A stretch of 64,000 nucleotides of DNA, taken from assembly GCA_963736505.1 (NCBI GenBank), contig CAVTOZ010000005.1, forward strand, positions 620,001 through 684,000, in the 5' to 3' direction. Made by a program: the position numbers and the translations under genes. This document shows, in pieces, positions 27,276 to 43,714 of the stretch. Numbering within the stretch: position 1 is the first letter of the stretch; each line of letters opens with the position of its first letter. The notes under the pieces are model-generated. The model saw only the letters and a program-made list of their open reading frames with translations. It had not been told where the DNA came from and did not search any database. The stretch comes from Solirubrobacter sp963736505 (GTDB lineage: Bacteria > Actinomycetota > Thermoleophilia > Solirubrobacterales > Solirubrobacteraceae).

Positions 27276-27420
27276 GTCAGATGCCAGCCGCCGCACAGGT
27301 CGCAGTGGTACGGCGTCGTGCCGGCGCGTCGCCCGCGCCGCGCGTTCATCAGCGCGATCGAGCGCTTCCCCTCGCTCGTGTATCGCTCGGCTGCTACTGC
27401 TTTCGTCCGAACGCTGGCGT
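27276..27420 (-). pseudogene. Possible fragment of a small zinc-ribbon protein
   Basis: A minus-strand frame reads RSIALMNARRGRRAGTTPYH then CDLCGGWHLT. The CxxCGGWHLT motif is typical of short actinobacterial zinc-ribbon proteins. No in-frame stop or clear start delimits a gene, and the frame runs into the opposite strand of the arginase-family gene, so this is at best a remnant. Confidence 0.3.
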
Positions 27421-27435
27421 CTCGGCCGCTCGGAC

Positions 27436-28367
27436 TCACGCCTTTACGGCTGGAAGCACCGTCGTCGCTGCGAGCTCGACCTGCCGCGGCTCGTCGCCGA
27501 GTGGCCAGAGGTATACGCGGTCGCAGCCTGCCTCCGCGTAGCGCGAGAGCAGCTCCGCGCAGTGCGCCGCGGGTCCGATGCAGAGCTGGTCGCACAGCGA
27601 ATCTGGATCGCGCCTGAGCATCGGCGCCAAGACCTCTCGCATCACGCGATCGGCGTCGCGGGCGTCTTCGCTGATCCAGGTCCACATCGTCGCGAGCGCA
27701 TTCGGGAACCGATCGGGATCCTTGCCGCGCGCGTCAAGCTGCTCCGACAGGGACTGCTTCGCGGCCCTGAAACCGTCGGGCGTCGTGTTGTACGCGGATG
27801 CGAGCCACCCGTCGCCGAGACGCGCGACGCGCCGAAGACCGGCAGCTGAGCCCCAGCTCCCGATCCAGACCGGCACTCCGCCGGTCGGCTCGAGGCCGGC
27901 GCCAGCGGCGAGCCCGGTAAGGCGTAGTGGCGGCGGGTCTCCGGTGGCGGGTCGTCTCGCAGCAGCGAGCGCAGAATGGCGACGGCTTCGTCGAACCGCT
28001 CCCAACGCTCCTCGAACAGCACGCCGACCGCGTCGTAGTCACGCTCCGATGAGCCTGGCCCGACTCCCGCAATAACCCGCCCATCAGACAGGACATCCAA
28101 CGCGGTGAGCGTCTTCGCCAGGGGCACAGGACCGCGGAGCACGACATTCGCGACCGTCGTCGCCAGCTCCATAGCGCCGGATCGTTCGATGACGGCAGCC
28201 AGAGCCGTCGCGCCGTCAAGCCACGGCGTCTGAAAGAGAAAGTGGTCGTTGGCGGAAACCGCGCCGAAGCCGCTCTCACGCGCGGCGTCGACGGCGCCGC
28301 CAAGACGCGCGAGCGACTGCCCTTCGTCGCCGAACTCCATCAGCGGCAGATGAAGGCCGAGATCCAA
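27436..28367 (-). pseudogene. Frameshifted LLM-class F420/flavin oxidoreductase
   Basis: Two overlapping minus-strand frames together encode one luciferase-like monooxygenase of about 310 residues. The N-terminal part (28367 down to about 27900) has MDLGLHLPLMEFG, SANDHFLFQTPW and LSDGRVIAGVGPGSSERDY; the C-terminal part (about 27900 to 27436) has GVPVWIGSWGS and LGDGWLASAYN through to VLPAVKA. A single-base indel near 27890-27905 breaks the frame. It is either a recent inactivation or a sequencing error; both halves are otherwise well conserved. Confidence 0.8.
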
Positions 28368-28458
28368 ACCAGGCCGATCCTCTCACACCCCACGGCCCAC
28401 CCGACAAGACAGGCTGCGGCCGTATCGCCGGCCTCCCAGCGAGTCAAGTCCCGGGACG

Positions 28459-29850
28459 TGGTGTAGGAGTTCTTGGCTGTGATCGTCGGCGAGGTCATCG
28501 GCAGCTCACGCCGCTTGGAGCTCGGTCGCCTCCTCTCCCATGTTCTGGGGGATGATCATGTCCAGTTCCGTGCTGCACACCTGAGCGATCGATTCGGCTG
28601 AGAGATAGGCGCGTCCGACGAGCCACTCGTCGTTTTGTTCGATGCAGAGCATCCCGGCGAGCCGGACCAACGAGCGGTCGTCGGGGAAGATGCCGACGAC
28701 GTCGGTGCGGCGGCCGATCTCTTTGTTGAAGCGCTCGAGCGGGTTCGTGCTGCGCAGCTTGGTCCAGTGCGCGGCGGGGAACGCGTAGAAGGCGAGGATG
28801 TCGGGCTCGGCGTCTTCGAGCATCGTCGCGATCCGTGACAGCCGGCCGTCGAGGTGCGCGACCGCTTCTGAGAGCCGATCGCGCGCCTGGGCCATGCTCT
28901 CGGCGGCGAAGATCGGGCGGATCAGCGCGCCGAGCAGGCCGTGCTGGTCCTTGCGGGCGTGCCCGAAGCAGTCGCGCAGGAAATGGACGGTGCAGCGCTG
29001 CCAGCTGCAGCCGAGAACCTTCGCGATCGCCGCCTTCAGCCCGGCGTGCGCGTCGCTGATCGCGAGCTGGACGCCGATCAGGCCGCGCTTGACCAGGCCC
29101 CTGAGGAACGCGGTCCAGAACGCCTCGGTCTCGGCCTCGCCGACATCGATCGAGAGGATCTCCCGCCGGCCGGTCTCGTGCACGCCATGCGCGACCACCA
29201 GCGCCTTGTTGACCACCCGACCGCCGTCGCGGACCTTCTCGAGCTTGGCGTCGAGGAACAGATACGGGTAGCGGCCCTCCAACGGGCGTGTCCGGAACGC
29301 GTCGACGTGCTCGTCCAGCGCCTCACAGACCCGACTGACCTCGCTCTTGCTGATCCGCAGCCCAAGGCTCTCGACGAGCTGATCGACCCGCCGCGTCGAG
29401 ACGCCGCACACATACGCCTGCTGAACCACCGCCAGCAACGCCTGCTCAGACCGTCGCCGCGGCTCCAAAAAGCTCGGGAAGTAGCTGCCCTGACGGATCT
29501 TCGGGATCTGCAGATCGATCGTCCCGGCCCTGGTCTGCCACTCCCGGGATCGGTAGCCGTTGCGATGCGTCACGCGGGCCTCGGGGCGCCGCTCGCCGAG
29601 CTCGGCCCCGATCAACCCGGACACCTCGCCCTCCATCAACGCGCCGCAGACCGCCTCCAACGCCGCCCGCACCACGTCACCGTGCTCACGCACCATCACC
29701 TGCTTGACGACCTCCTCGATCGTCATCCTGTCGGCACCGGCCATCGCTGGCGCCCCCTTTCGTCGAACCCTGAAGAAGTCCGACGATCATGAGCGCCACG
29801 GTGGCCGGAACCGTCCCAGCGGTTCCGTCCGGCCCGCTCCTACACCAACC
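28459..29850 (-). mobile_element. Second IS256-family insertion sequence
   Basis: About 1.4 kb with one intact transposase gene. Ends show the inverted 11-mer tggtgtaggag (28459-28469) and ctcctacacca (29837-29847). The 8-mer gggacgtg occurs at 28453-28460 and at 29854-29861 and may be the target duplication, but then the two ends would not be symmetric (8 extra bases at the right), so exact borders are uncertain. A hairpin ggaacc/ggttcc near 29804-29823 lies inside the right end and may block inward transcription. Confidence 0.75.
28506..29744 (-). CDS. IS256-family transposase, second type
   Basis: A 412-residue DDE transposase with candidate catalytic residues Asp165 (YLFLDAKLEKVR), Asp231 (AISDAHAG) and Glu337 (NPLERFNKEIGRR), and the CTVHFLRDC motif. 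Complete, without frameshift. Distinct from the transposase at 20491, so the two insertions are independent. Confidence 0.93.
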   Translation of the reverse strand: MAGADRMTIEEVVKQVMVREHGDVVRAALEAVCGALMEGEVSGLIGAELGERRPEARVTHRNGYRSREWQTRAGTIDLQIPKIRQGSYFPSFLEPRRRSEQALLAVVQQAYVCGVSTRRVDQLVESLGLRISKSEVSRVCEALDEHVDAFRTRPLEGRYPYLFLDAKLEKVRDGGRVVNKALVVAHGVHETGRREILSIDVGEAETEAFWTAFLRGLVKRGLIGVQLAISDAHAGLKAAIAKVLGCSWQRCTVHFLRDCFGHARKDQHGLLGALIRPIFAAESMAQARDRLSEAVAHLDGRLSRIATMLEDAEPDILAFYAFPAAHWTKLRSTNPLERFNKEIGRRTDVVGIFPDDRSLVRLAGMLCIEQNDEWLVGRAYLSAESIAQVCSTELDMIIPQNMGEEATELQAA

Positions 29851-30150
29851 CTAGGGACGTGACCTCCCAGCGCGCTCGGCGTGATCGACGACGTGCCGCC
29901 AGTGCTGCGTTGCGCGACCCGCGCGAGCGTTGGGCCGTCGGCTCGACGCTGCGGTGTCCCCGAGCCGTGACCGATCCACCCCGGATGTCCTCGTGGGTGT
30001 TGGGGGGTCGGCGGCTGAGTGACGACGCAGGGCGACCGTTCCTCAGCGAGGTCGTCGAACCCCCCGCCCCCGCCGCTTACGCGAGCGCTTGACAACGTCC
30101 GGCCACCCGGCGAGATTTGCCTCGATCTGTCGGACCGCCGGAGGAGCACG
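29851..30150. other. Gap between IS and methyltransferase
   Basis: Holds repeat fragment F (29975-30037) and the promoter and ribosome binding site region of the methyltransferase (gaggag at 30140-30146). No gene is convincing here; a frame beginning at 29859 is compositionally like non-coding DNA. Confidence 0.4.
29975..30037 (+). repeat. Dispersed intergenic repeat, copy F (degenerate 5' part)
   Basis: Diverged first 60 bases of the repeat: the palindrome has decayed to ccaccccggatg, but cctcgtgggtgttggggggtc and ggcggctgagtgacg remain recognisable. Similarity to copy D extends about 25 bp upstream (gtccccgagccg, tgaccgatcc). Confidence 0.65.
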
Positions 30151-31014
30151 ATGTCGACGCAGGCGTTCGATCCCCTCGCGTACAAGGAGACCACCCGCAA
30201 GCAGTGGCAGGAAGCTGCCGAGGCGTGGGACCGATGGGGTGATGTGCTCGAGCGCTGGCTCGGGCCGGCGACGGAGGCGATGCTCGACATGGCGGGCATC
30301 CGCGAAGGCAGCCGCGTGCTCGACGTGGCGGCGGGAACGGGTGGGCAGTCGCTCACCGCGGCCCGGCGTGCCGGCGACGGCGGCTCGGTCCTCGCCACCG
30401 ACATCTCGCCGAACCTGCTCGACTTCGCCGCAAGGCGCGCGCGCGAGGCCGGATTGTCCAACGTGGACACGGCCGTCCTCGACGGCGAGCAGCTCGACGT
30501 CGAGCAAGGCTCGTTCGACGCCGTCATCTCGCGCGTCGGTTTCATCTACTTCCCCGACCAACAGGCGGCGCTGCGCGGAATGTGGCGCGCATTGAAGCCG
30601 GGCGGCAAGCTGGCCGGGATCGTCTACTCGACGGCACAGGCCAACCCGTTCTTCTCCATCCCGGTGTCGATCATCCGGCGGCGCGCCGAGCTGCCGGCTC
30701 CGGCCCCCGGGCAGCCCGGCCCGTTCAGCTTCGGAGAACCCGGCGTGATCGAGGCCGCCTACGCGGAGGCCGGCTTCACCGACATCGAGACCCGCCGGAT
30801 GGCGGCACCGCTGCGGCTGTCCTCGACGGCGGAGTGCGTGCGCTTCGAGCAGGAGTCCTTCGGCGCACTGCATCAGATGCTCGCCGGCCTCTCCGACAAC
30901 GGCCGCGCCGAGGCGTGGCACGAGATCGAAACCGAGCTTGGACGTTTCGACGGGCCGAACGGCTTCGAAGGACCCTGCGAGCTCCTGATCGCCACCGGAA
31001 CTAAAACCAAGTAG
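30151..31014 (+). CDS. UbiE/class I SAM-dependent methyltransferase
   Basis: A 287-residue methyltransferase: SAM motif VLDVAAGTGGQS (about residues 55-66), acidic ATDISPNLL, and FDAVISRVGFIYFPD before a GGKLAGIVY strand. ATG at 30151 has a gaggag ribosome binding site; the upstream extension is intergenic. Substrate unknown; ubiquinone/menaquinone-type C-methylation is only one option. Confidence 0.85.
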   Translation: MSTQAFDPLAYKETTRKQWQEAAEAWDRWGDVLERWLGPATEAMLDMAGIREGSRVLDVAAGTGGQSLTAARRAGDGGSVLATDISPNLLDFAARRAREAGLSNVDTAVLDGEQLDVEQGSFDAVISRVGFIYFPDQQAALRGMWRALKPGGKLAGIVYSTAQANPFFSIPVSIIRRRAELPAPAPGQPGPFSFGEPGVIEAAYAEAGFTDIETRRMAAPLRLSSTAECVRFEQESFGALHQMLAGLSDNGRAEAWHEIETELGRFDGPNGFEGPCELLIATGTKTK

Positions 31015-31037
31015 GCCTGCAGCGCCGGCTTGACGGA

Positions 31038-31103
31038 TCCACCCGCGGGTGGCCTCGTGGGCGTTTGGGGGGTCCCACGAGGACAGGACCCGCGGCCGAG
31101 CGG
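31038..31103 (+). repeat. Dispersed intergenic repeat, copy G (internal deletion)
   Basis: The first about 33 bases (palindrome at 31039-31052, cctcgtgggcgtttgggg) are joined directly to the last about 35 (gtcccacgaggacaggacccgcggccgag). The junction lies in a short homology (ggggtc). cctcgtggg and cccacgagg now face each other and can fold into a hairpin. Confidence 0.8.
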
Positions 31104-31120
31104 CCGAAACCGCAGCCGTC

Positions 31121-31153
31121 AAACGACGACGGCCCGCCGAAGCGAGGCCGTCC
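31121..31153 (-). terminator. Probable terminator of the small membrane protein gene
   Basis: Hairpin GACGGCC / GGCCGTC read on the minus strand, followed by gtcgttt. The same hairpin plus gtcgttt tail occurs downstream of rpoC (35382-35419), also next to a repeat copy. Confidence 0.55.
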
Positions 31154-31184
31154 CCGAGCCGTCGGACCGAAGCACGGTTGACGG

Positions 31185-31508
31185 TCACCGGGCCGTGACC
31201 CTCGGGTGGCGCCGGCCGGCGGCGACACCCGCGGCGCCCAGCAGCAGCGCGGCGGTCAGGCCGGCGCCGATCGCGCCGTCGGCCCAGCTGTAGCCGCTGT
31301 CGGCGGCGGGGGTCTTGGTGACGTGGACGATCTGCACGCGCGCGGGCCCGTCGGCGGCGAGCTCGTGGGCGGTCACGCTGCGCATCGCGGCGGCGTGACG
31401 GAGGGCGTCGCTGACGCGGGAGGGCTCGGCCTGGCCGGCGAGCGCGGGGCCGGCGCCGGCGGCGAGCAGTCCGACGGCGACGATGGATGAGGTGAGCGTG
31501 GTGCGCAT
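31185..31508 (-). CDS. Small secreted/membrane protein
   Basis: 107 residues: signal peptide (MRTTLTSSIVAVGLLAAGAGPALA, cleavage after ALA), a short extracellular part, then one transmembrane helix near the C-terminus (GAIGAGLTAALLLGAAGVAAG) and a basic tail (RRHPRVTAR). The layout is that of small surface-exposed membrane proteins seen in several copies in related genomes; no known function. Confidence 0.7.
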   Translation of the reverse strand: MRTTLTSSIVAVGLLAAGAGPALAGQAEPSRVSDALRHAAAMRSVTAHELAADGPARVQIVHVTKTPAADSGYSWADGAIGAGLTAALLLGAAGVAAGRRHPRVTAR

Positions 31509-31610
31509 CGGGGTGATGCTCCTTCGGTGGGTGACCGGACTGGAGCAGACCGTGCACCCCGCCGGTTCGCCCGCGGCATGGAGGGGTTTAAGTCCGGTAA
31601 GCGCCCGCTT

Positions 31611-34600
31611 TCAGCGGACCCAGAGCTGGTCCAGCAGCGGTCCGAGCTCCGGGTGGATCTGCACGTTGCCGACGCGGTCGGACACCAGCATCAGGTTGCG
31701 CGGATTGAACAGCGGGACGGCTGGGGCGGACGCCAGCACTCGCCGCTCGAGCGCGGACCAGCGCGCGTTGGCCTGAGCGCCCTGCGCGGCGAGCGCGGCG
31801 TCGCGACCGGCGTCGACGGCGGGGTCGCAGAACTCCGAGATGTTCTCGCTGAAGCCCGACGCGGGAACGAACTGGTCGCAGCTGAACGGGCCGAAGAAGC
31901 TCGACGCCGTGAGGTAGTCGTCCGACCAGGCCGCCCAGCCGGCCTGCACGTGGTGGCGCGAGTCGTCGACGTAACGGAAGTACGCGTCCTGGTCGGGCAC
32001 CGTGCGCACCCGTGCGTGGTAGCCCAGGTCCTTCAGGACGCCGGCGGCATAGCGGATCACGCCCAAGGCCTGGCCCGTCCAGGCCCACACCTCGATCGGC
32101 GCACCCCGCGTGCCGGAAGCCGCAACGAGCCGGCGGGCGCGGGGAAGGTCCGGCGCGGACCAGGTGCCCCCGCCCGGGGTGGCGTCGCGGGTGAACGGGC
32201 AGACGGGCGCGTAGCCGGGAAGCCCGGGCGGGAGCAGCTGGCACGTCAGGCCGGCGACGGCGCTGCCGCCCGAGAGTTCGACCGCGCGCCGGCGGTCGAT
32301 CGCCAGGTTGAGCGCGAGGCGAACCCGCGGGTCGTCGAACGGCCGCTCGCGCGTGTTCAGGAACATGTAGATCGTGATCGGCGCCGGCGCGCTGTGCACG
32401 TGTATGGGGTCGAGCAGCGGAAGTGCGCGGGCCGCGTCGAGCGGCGCGCTACCGCTCCAGGGCCCGGACGCGACGACGGCATCCGCCTGGCCGTGCTGCA
32501 CCGCGGCCACCCGAGCCGCCGGGCTCGCGATGAACCTGACGCTGATCGTGTCGGGATAGCCGTCGGGACGCGCCTCGGCCGACCACGAGCGAAAACGGGG
32601 ATTGCGCTCCAGCTGCACCCCACGCTTCGGCGCAAAGGCCGTGATCGTGTAGGGCCCGGTGCCCGCAGGCGGCCGTCCGCGCTTCAGTTCCGTCGCGGGC
32701 GTTCCGGCCGGCAGCACATCGCCCAGCGGCAGGGCGAGCTTGTCCACGAACTCGGTGTCGGGCCGGCGGAGGCGGATGGTGATCCTGCGCGTCGCCGGAT
32801 CGGTCACGATGCCCTGGGACAGGTCGCACTGCCGCCGGCGACACGCATTGGCGCCCAGGATGCCGCCGAAGTAATACTGCCCCTGCGAGCGCACCTCGCG
32901 CTCGATCGACGCCCGGAAGTCCTCCGGACGCACCGGCGTCCCGTCGGAGAACCGCAGCCCGGAGCGCAGCTGGAAGGTGTAGGTGCGCCCGCCGTCGGCC
33001 GGCTGAGGGACGCTCGTGGCCAGGTCGGCGACGATCGTGCTCGCGGCCGCGCCCCCGATGCGGCGGTAGGCGAGGAGGCCGTCGTAGACCAGCGACAGCT
33101 CCGGCCACGAGCCGTCCAGGCACCCGCAGTCGGGCGGCGCCGACACGAACCGCAGCGTGCCTCCACGGTGACTCCGGCTCGAAGCGACCGCCGCGGCCCA
33201 CACCGAGCCGCCTCCGACCGCCAGCGCGGAGGGCGCGCTGCCGATCGGGATGTGCCGGCTCACGCCGCGCGTGCGTGGGTCGATGCGGATCACGGAGTTC
33301 GTGCTCGCGTCCGCGACCCAGATGGCGCCGAGCCCGGCGGCCACAGCGACCGGGCGCCCGCCGACGGTCAGCGTGTCGCTGACCGCGTGCCGCGCGACGT
33401 CGATCCGCGTGACCGTGCCGTCGTCGCGGTTGGCCACCCATACCCCGCCGTACCCCACGGCGATGCCGGCCGGGCCGTTGCCGGCCCCGAACGCCTGCAG
33501 GACCGCGCCCGAACGCGGGTCGAGCTCGGTCACGACCGCGTCCTCCTCGCCCGCCACCCACACCGCACCGGCGCCGGCGGCGATCACCGCCGGCCCGCCG
33601 GGCACCTCGATCGACTTGCTCCGGCCGGGATGCGCGATGTCGATCCGCCGGACCTGCGCGTCGATCGCCGAGGCGACCCAGACGGCGCCGCCCGCCACGG
33701 CGACGCCGCGCGACGCGTTGCCGGCGGGCAGCGGGTCGAGCACGCGGTTCGTCGCCGCGTCGATCCGCATGACGGCGCGGTTCTCACCGTCGGCCACCCA
33801 CAACGAGCCGTTGCCGAAGGCGAGCGCGGTCGGCTCGCCGCCGACCGGGATCGACGTCACCTGGCCGCGGTCGACGCGCGAGACGGTGCCATCGCGGCCG
33901 TTGGCCGTCCACACCGAGCCGCCGCCGGCCACGAGCGCGTCGGGCGCGTGCCCGACGGCGTACGCCGAGACGATCCGTCCGCTGCCCGGATCGATCTCGC
34001 CGGTCGCGTCCTCGGCGATCCGGTCGAGTCCGTCCGAGCCGGTCAGCTGCGTCACCGCAAGGACCGCCACCCCGGCGAGCACCGCGGCGGCGGCCGCAAA
34101 CAGCGGCCGGTGGCGCCGGCGCGGACGGTCCGGGAACGCGGCCGGCAGCGGACCGTCGAGCTCGGGATCCTGGCGCAGGATGCCGTCGTTCAGCCGACGC
34201 AGCTCGGGACCCGGCTCGAGACCCACCTCGTCGAGCAGAATCTGCCGGGCCTCCCTGAAAGCCGCCAAAGCGTCCGCCTGCTGACCGCAGCGGTACAGCG
34301 CGAGCATTCGCCGGACGTGCAGCCCTTCGCGCAGCGGGTGCTCCCGGATCAGGTCGTCCAACTCGCCGAGCGCCTCCGTGTGGCGCCCCTTCGCCAATAG
34401 CGAGTCGATCGCCGCCTCGCGCGCCCGCAACCACAGATCCTCGAGCCGCCGGATCTCCGGCCCAGCGAACGGCTCGTTCGCGAGATCGTCGAGCGGAGGC
34501 CCGCGCCACAGCGCCAGCGCCTCGCCGGCGTGCGCGCCGTTCTCACCGGACGCCACCAGGCGCTCGAAGCGCAGCGCGTCCACCGCCTCCGGGTCCACCC

Positions 34601-34868
34601 GCAGCTCATAGCCGCGCCCGCGCGTGACGATCTCCGCATCCGTGCTCGCGAGCTGCTTGCGCAACTGCGAGACGAGCACCTGCACGAGCTTGGGCGCAGT
34701 CGCCGGCGGCTCCTCGCCCCACAACCCCTCGATCAGCCGATCGGCCGAGACCGTGGCGTTCGCGTGAAGGGCCAGGATCGCCAGCAGGGACCGTGGCTTC
34801 GCACCGCCCAACGGGACGGCACGACCATCCTGCACGGCCTCGACGAGGCCCAGAAGGCGAATCTCCAT
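31611..34868 (-). CDS. SARP-type regulator fused to beta-propeller and solute-binding domain
   Basis: A 1085-residue one-protein sensor. Residues 1-95 are an OmpR-like winged helix of the SARP/AfsR type (MEIRLLGLVEA, LPLGGAKPRSLLAILALH region), residues 97-240 a bacterial transcriptional activation (BTAD) helical domain, residues 256-273 a single transmembrane helix. Seven repeats ending in V/I/L-W-x-A (Trp320, 357, 397, 437, 477, 517, 557, spaced 40 apart) form a seven-bladed YncE/Vgb-like propeller. Residues about 565-1085 are an SBP_bac_5 (oligopeptide-binding) domain. The DNA-binding end is cytoplasmic and the ligand-binding end outside. The longer open frame to 35234 is rejected because it crosses repeat H. 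Confidence 0.85.
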   Translation of the reverse strand: MEIRLLGLVEAVQDGRAVPLGGAKPRSLLAILALHANATVSADRLIEGLWGEEPPATAPKLVQVLVSQLRKQLASTDAEIVTRGRGYELRVDPEAVDALRFERLVASGENGAHAGEALALWRGPPLDDLANEPFAGPEIRRLEDLWLRAREAAIDSLLAKGRHTEALGELDDLIREHPLREGLHVRRMLALYRCGQQADALAAFREARQILLDEVGLEPGPELRRLNDGILRQDPELDGPLPAAFPDRPRRRHRPLFAAAAAVLAGVAVLAVTQLTGSDGLDRIAEDATGEIDPGSGRIVSAYAVGHAPDALVAGGGSVWTANGRDGTVSRVDRGQVTSIPVGGEPTALAFGNGSLWVADGENRAVMRIDAATNRVLDPLPAGNASRGVAVAGGAVWVASAIDAQVRRIDIAHPGRSKSIEVPGGPAVIAAGAGAVWVAGEEDAVVTELDPRSGAVLQAFGAGNGPAGIAVGYGGVWVANRDDGTVTRIDVARHAVSDTLTVGGRPVAVAAGLGAIWVADASTNSVIRIDPRTRGVSRHIPIGSAPSALAVGGGSVWAAAVASSRSHRGGTLRFVSAPPDCGCLDGSWPELSLVYDGLLAYRRIGGAAASTIVADLATSVPQPADGGRTYTFQLRSGLRFSDGTPVRPEDFRASIEREVRSQGQYYFGGILGANACRRRQCDLSQGIVTDPATRRITIRLRRPDTEFVDKLALPLGDVLPAGTPATELKRGRPPAGTGPYTITAFAPKRGVQLERNPRFRSWSAEARPDGYPDTISVRFIASPAARVAAVQHGQADAVVASGPWSGSAPLDAARALPLLDPIHVHSAPAPITIYMFLNTRERPFDDPRVRLALNLAIDRRRAVELSGGSAVAGLTCQLLPPGLPGYAPVCPFTRDATPGGGTWSAPDLPRARRLVAASGTRGAPIEVWAWTGQALGVIRYAAGVLKDLGYHARVRTVPDQDAYFRYVDDSRHHVQAGWAAWSDDYLTASSFFGPFSCDQFVPASGFSENISEFCDPAVDAGRDAALAAQGAQANARWSALERRVLASAPAVPLFNPRNLMLVSDRVGNVQIHPELGPLLDQLWVR

Positions 34869-35165
34869 GGCGATCGTCGCTCGTGGCGAGCCTATCCCGA
34901 TCGCGCGCACGGCAGGTGGGCAATCGCGGAGGCAGGTTCGACTCACGTGGTCGACCTTGCAAGTCGCGATCGCGATCACGGCCGGCTTCGATCGAGGCTG
35001 CGTCGTGCGCGACATCCCAGCGCGTCCGCTGGCTGCACAGGTTCTTGCGGTAGGCGCCCTATGTCGCCCCGGCGGTTCCGCGACGGGACCGCTCCCCTGC
35101 GCGAGATGCGGCAGCGATGCGGCCCCGTTTCCCGGCAACGAACCACATCCCCGAGACGTAACCGG
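34869..35165. other. Upstream region of the SARP fusion gene
   Basis: About 300 bases without a gene. It should hold the promoter of the SARP fusion gene (minus strand); no clear -35/-10 pair or operator was found. The open frames across it are GC artefacts. Confidence 0.4.
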
Positions 35166-35382
35166 TCCACCCGCGGGTGGCCTCGTGGGCGTTTGGGGGT
35201 CGGCGGCTGAATGCCGCGGCAAGGCGCCCTCCACGCGACGACGGGCGTACGCGCCAACCCAGCCCGCAGCGCGACACCGCAGACCAGTGCCAAGGCGCCC
35301 AGCGCGCGGGTCTCAGTTCAGTCGTCGACCCGGGTCCCGCGAGGACAGGACCCGCGGCCGAGCCAACCGGCCCTCAGCGGTT
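35166..35382 (+). repeat. Dispersed intergenic repeat, copy H (full length)
   Basis: Full-length forward copy with the palindrome at 35167-35180; its second palindrome is mutated (caaggcgccctcc). It ends at the rpoC terminator. It is the last copy in the window; the conserved region beyond contains none. Confidence 0.85.
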
Positions 35383-35419
35383 AAACGACGACGGCCCCGC
35401 TCACAAGAGCGAGGCCGTC
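35382..35419 (-). terminator. Probable rpoC terminator
   Basis: Downstream of rpoC on the minus strand: hairpin GACGGCCTCGCT / AGCGGGGCCGTC with loop cttgtg (35393-35419, one mismatch), followed by gtcgttt. It ends the ribosomal-protein/RNA polymerase cluster. Confidence 0.65.
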
Positions 35420-35444
35420 GGCGCAACAGAACTCAGACGAACGG

Positions 35445-43091
<7,647 letters not shown>

Positions 43092-43617
43092 GACGGCGAC
43101 TCCTCAGGGAGATCGGAGGACAGCGGAGAGAGGCGCGGGTCGTGCCGAGGCGAGGCATACGGGCGCGACCAGCCAAGATAGCACAGGGGATGACTGACCC
43201 CTGGCGAGGGGCGCTCGGCGCTCACGGACCCCGCCCGGCCCGAGTCCCGTATGTGGCGGGAAGGGCGCTGTGGACGGCTGCGACTATCGGCCGAGTGCGC
43301 CCAAGTCTAGCGGGGGGATCAAGGGCCGTCGGCGTGGCGGGATCGGGAGAACGCGGGTTTCGGCCTCCGGTCACCGGAACGGTCGTTGCCGTGGCCGGCC
43401 GTGGGCGGCGGCTTCGCCGGCGACCTGCGGACGACGTTACACCTGGATCCGGTTACCCCCTTCCGGGGATGGTGCGGGCCTTAGGCGCCGCCTAGAGTTC
43501 TGGAAGTCCGAACCCCAGAGCCTCACCCGGGAGCTGGCCCGTCACCAGCTTCCGGCCTGTCCCCGCCGGGTCCGACCGGCACCGTCATATCGCTCGCGGG
43601 TTCCCGGAGGGAACATG
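43092..43617. other. rpoB leader region
   Basis: About 525 bases between the hairpin array and the rpoB start. The minus-strand text contains a possible -10 (tatctt near 43180), not backed by a clear -35. No gene is credible; the open frames have no conserved character. A separate rpoB promoter here would be in line with other actinobacteria. Confidence 0.4.
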
Positions 43618-43660
43618 CACACGAGGGCGGCCCACACCCGCATCGGGCCGCCCTCGTGTG
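43618..43660. terminator. Strong hairpin, terminator or processing site
   Basis: Perfect 16-bp stem cacacgagggcggccc / gggccgccctcgtgtg with an 11-nt loop, followed on the plus strand by tttt. In the direction of the operon (minus) there is no U-tract, so it acts there as an attenuating or RNase-processing structure rather than a classical terminator. Confidence 0.65.
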
Positions 43661-43687
43661 TTTTCACAGCGGAGAGAGAACCTGCAT

Positions 43688-43714
43688 GAGGGCGCCCTTG
43701 GTCAGGGCGCCCTC
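43688..43714. terminator. Second rplL-rpoB hairpin
   Basis: Perfect 10-bp stem gagggcgccc / gggcgccctc with a 7-nt loop. A weaker stem gggccg / cggccc follows at 43731-43752. Together with the 43618 stem they form a series of three hairpins between rplL and rpoB. Confidence 0.6.

Noticed and set aside
31527..34400. 957-codon plus-strand frame opposite the SARP fusion
   Set aside because: Shadow of a strongly supported minus-strand gene; composition is typical of antisense GC-rich DNA.
31611..35234. SARP fusion gene extended to 35234
   Set aside because: The extension would be encoded by repeat H; the SARP domain begins at MEIRLLGLV (34868).
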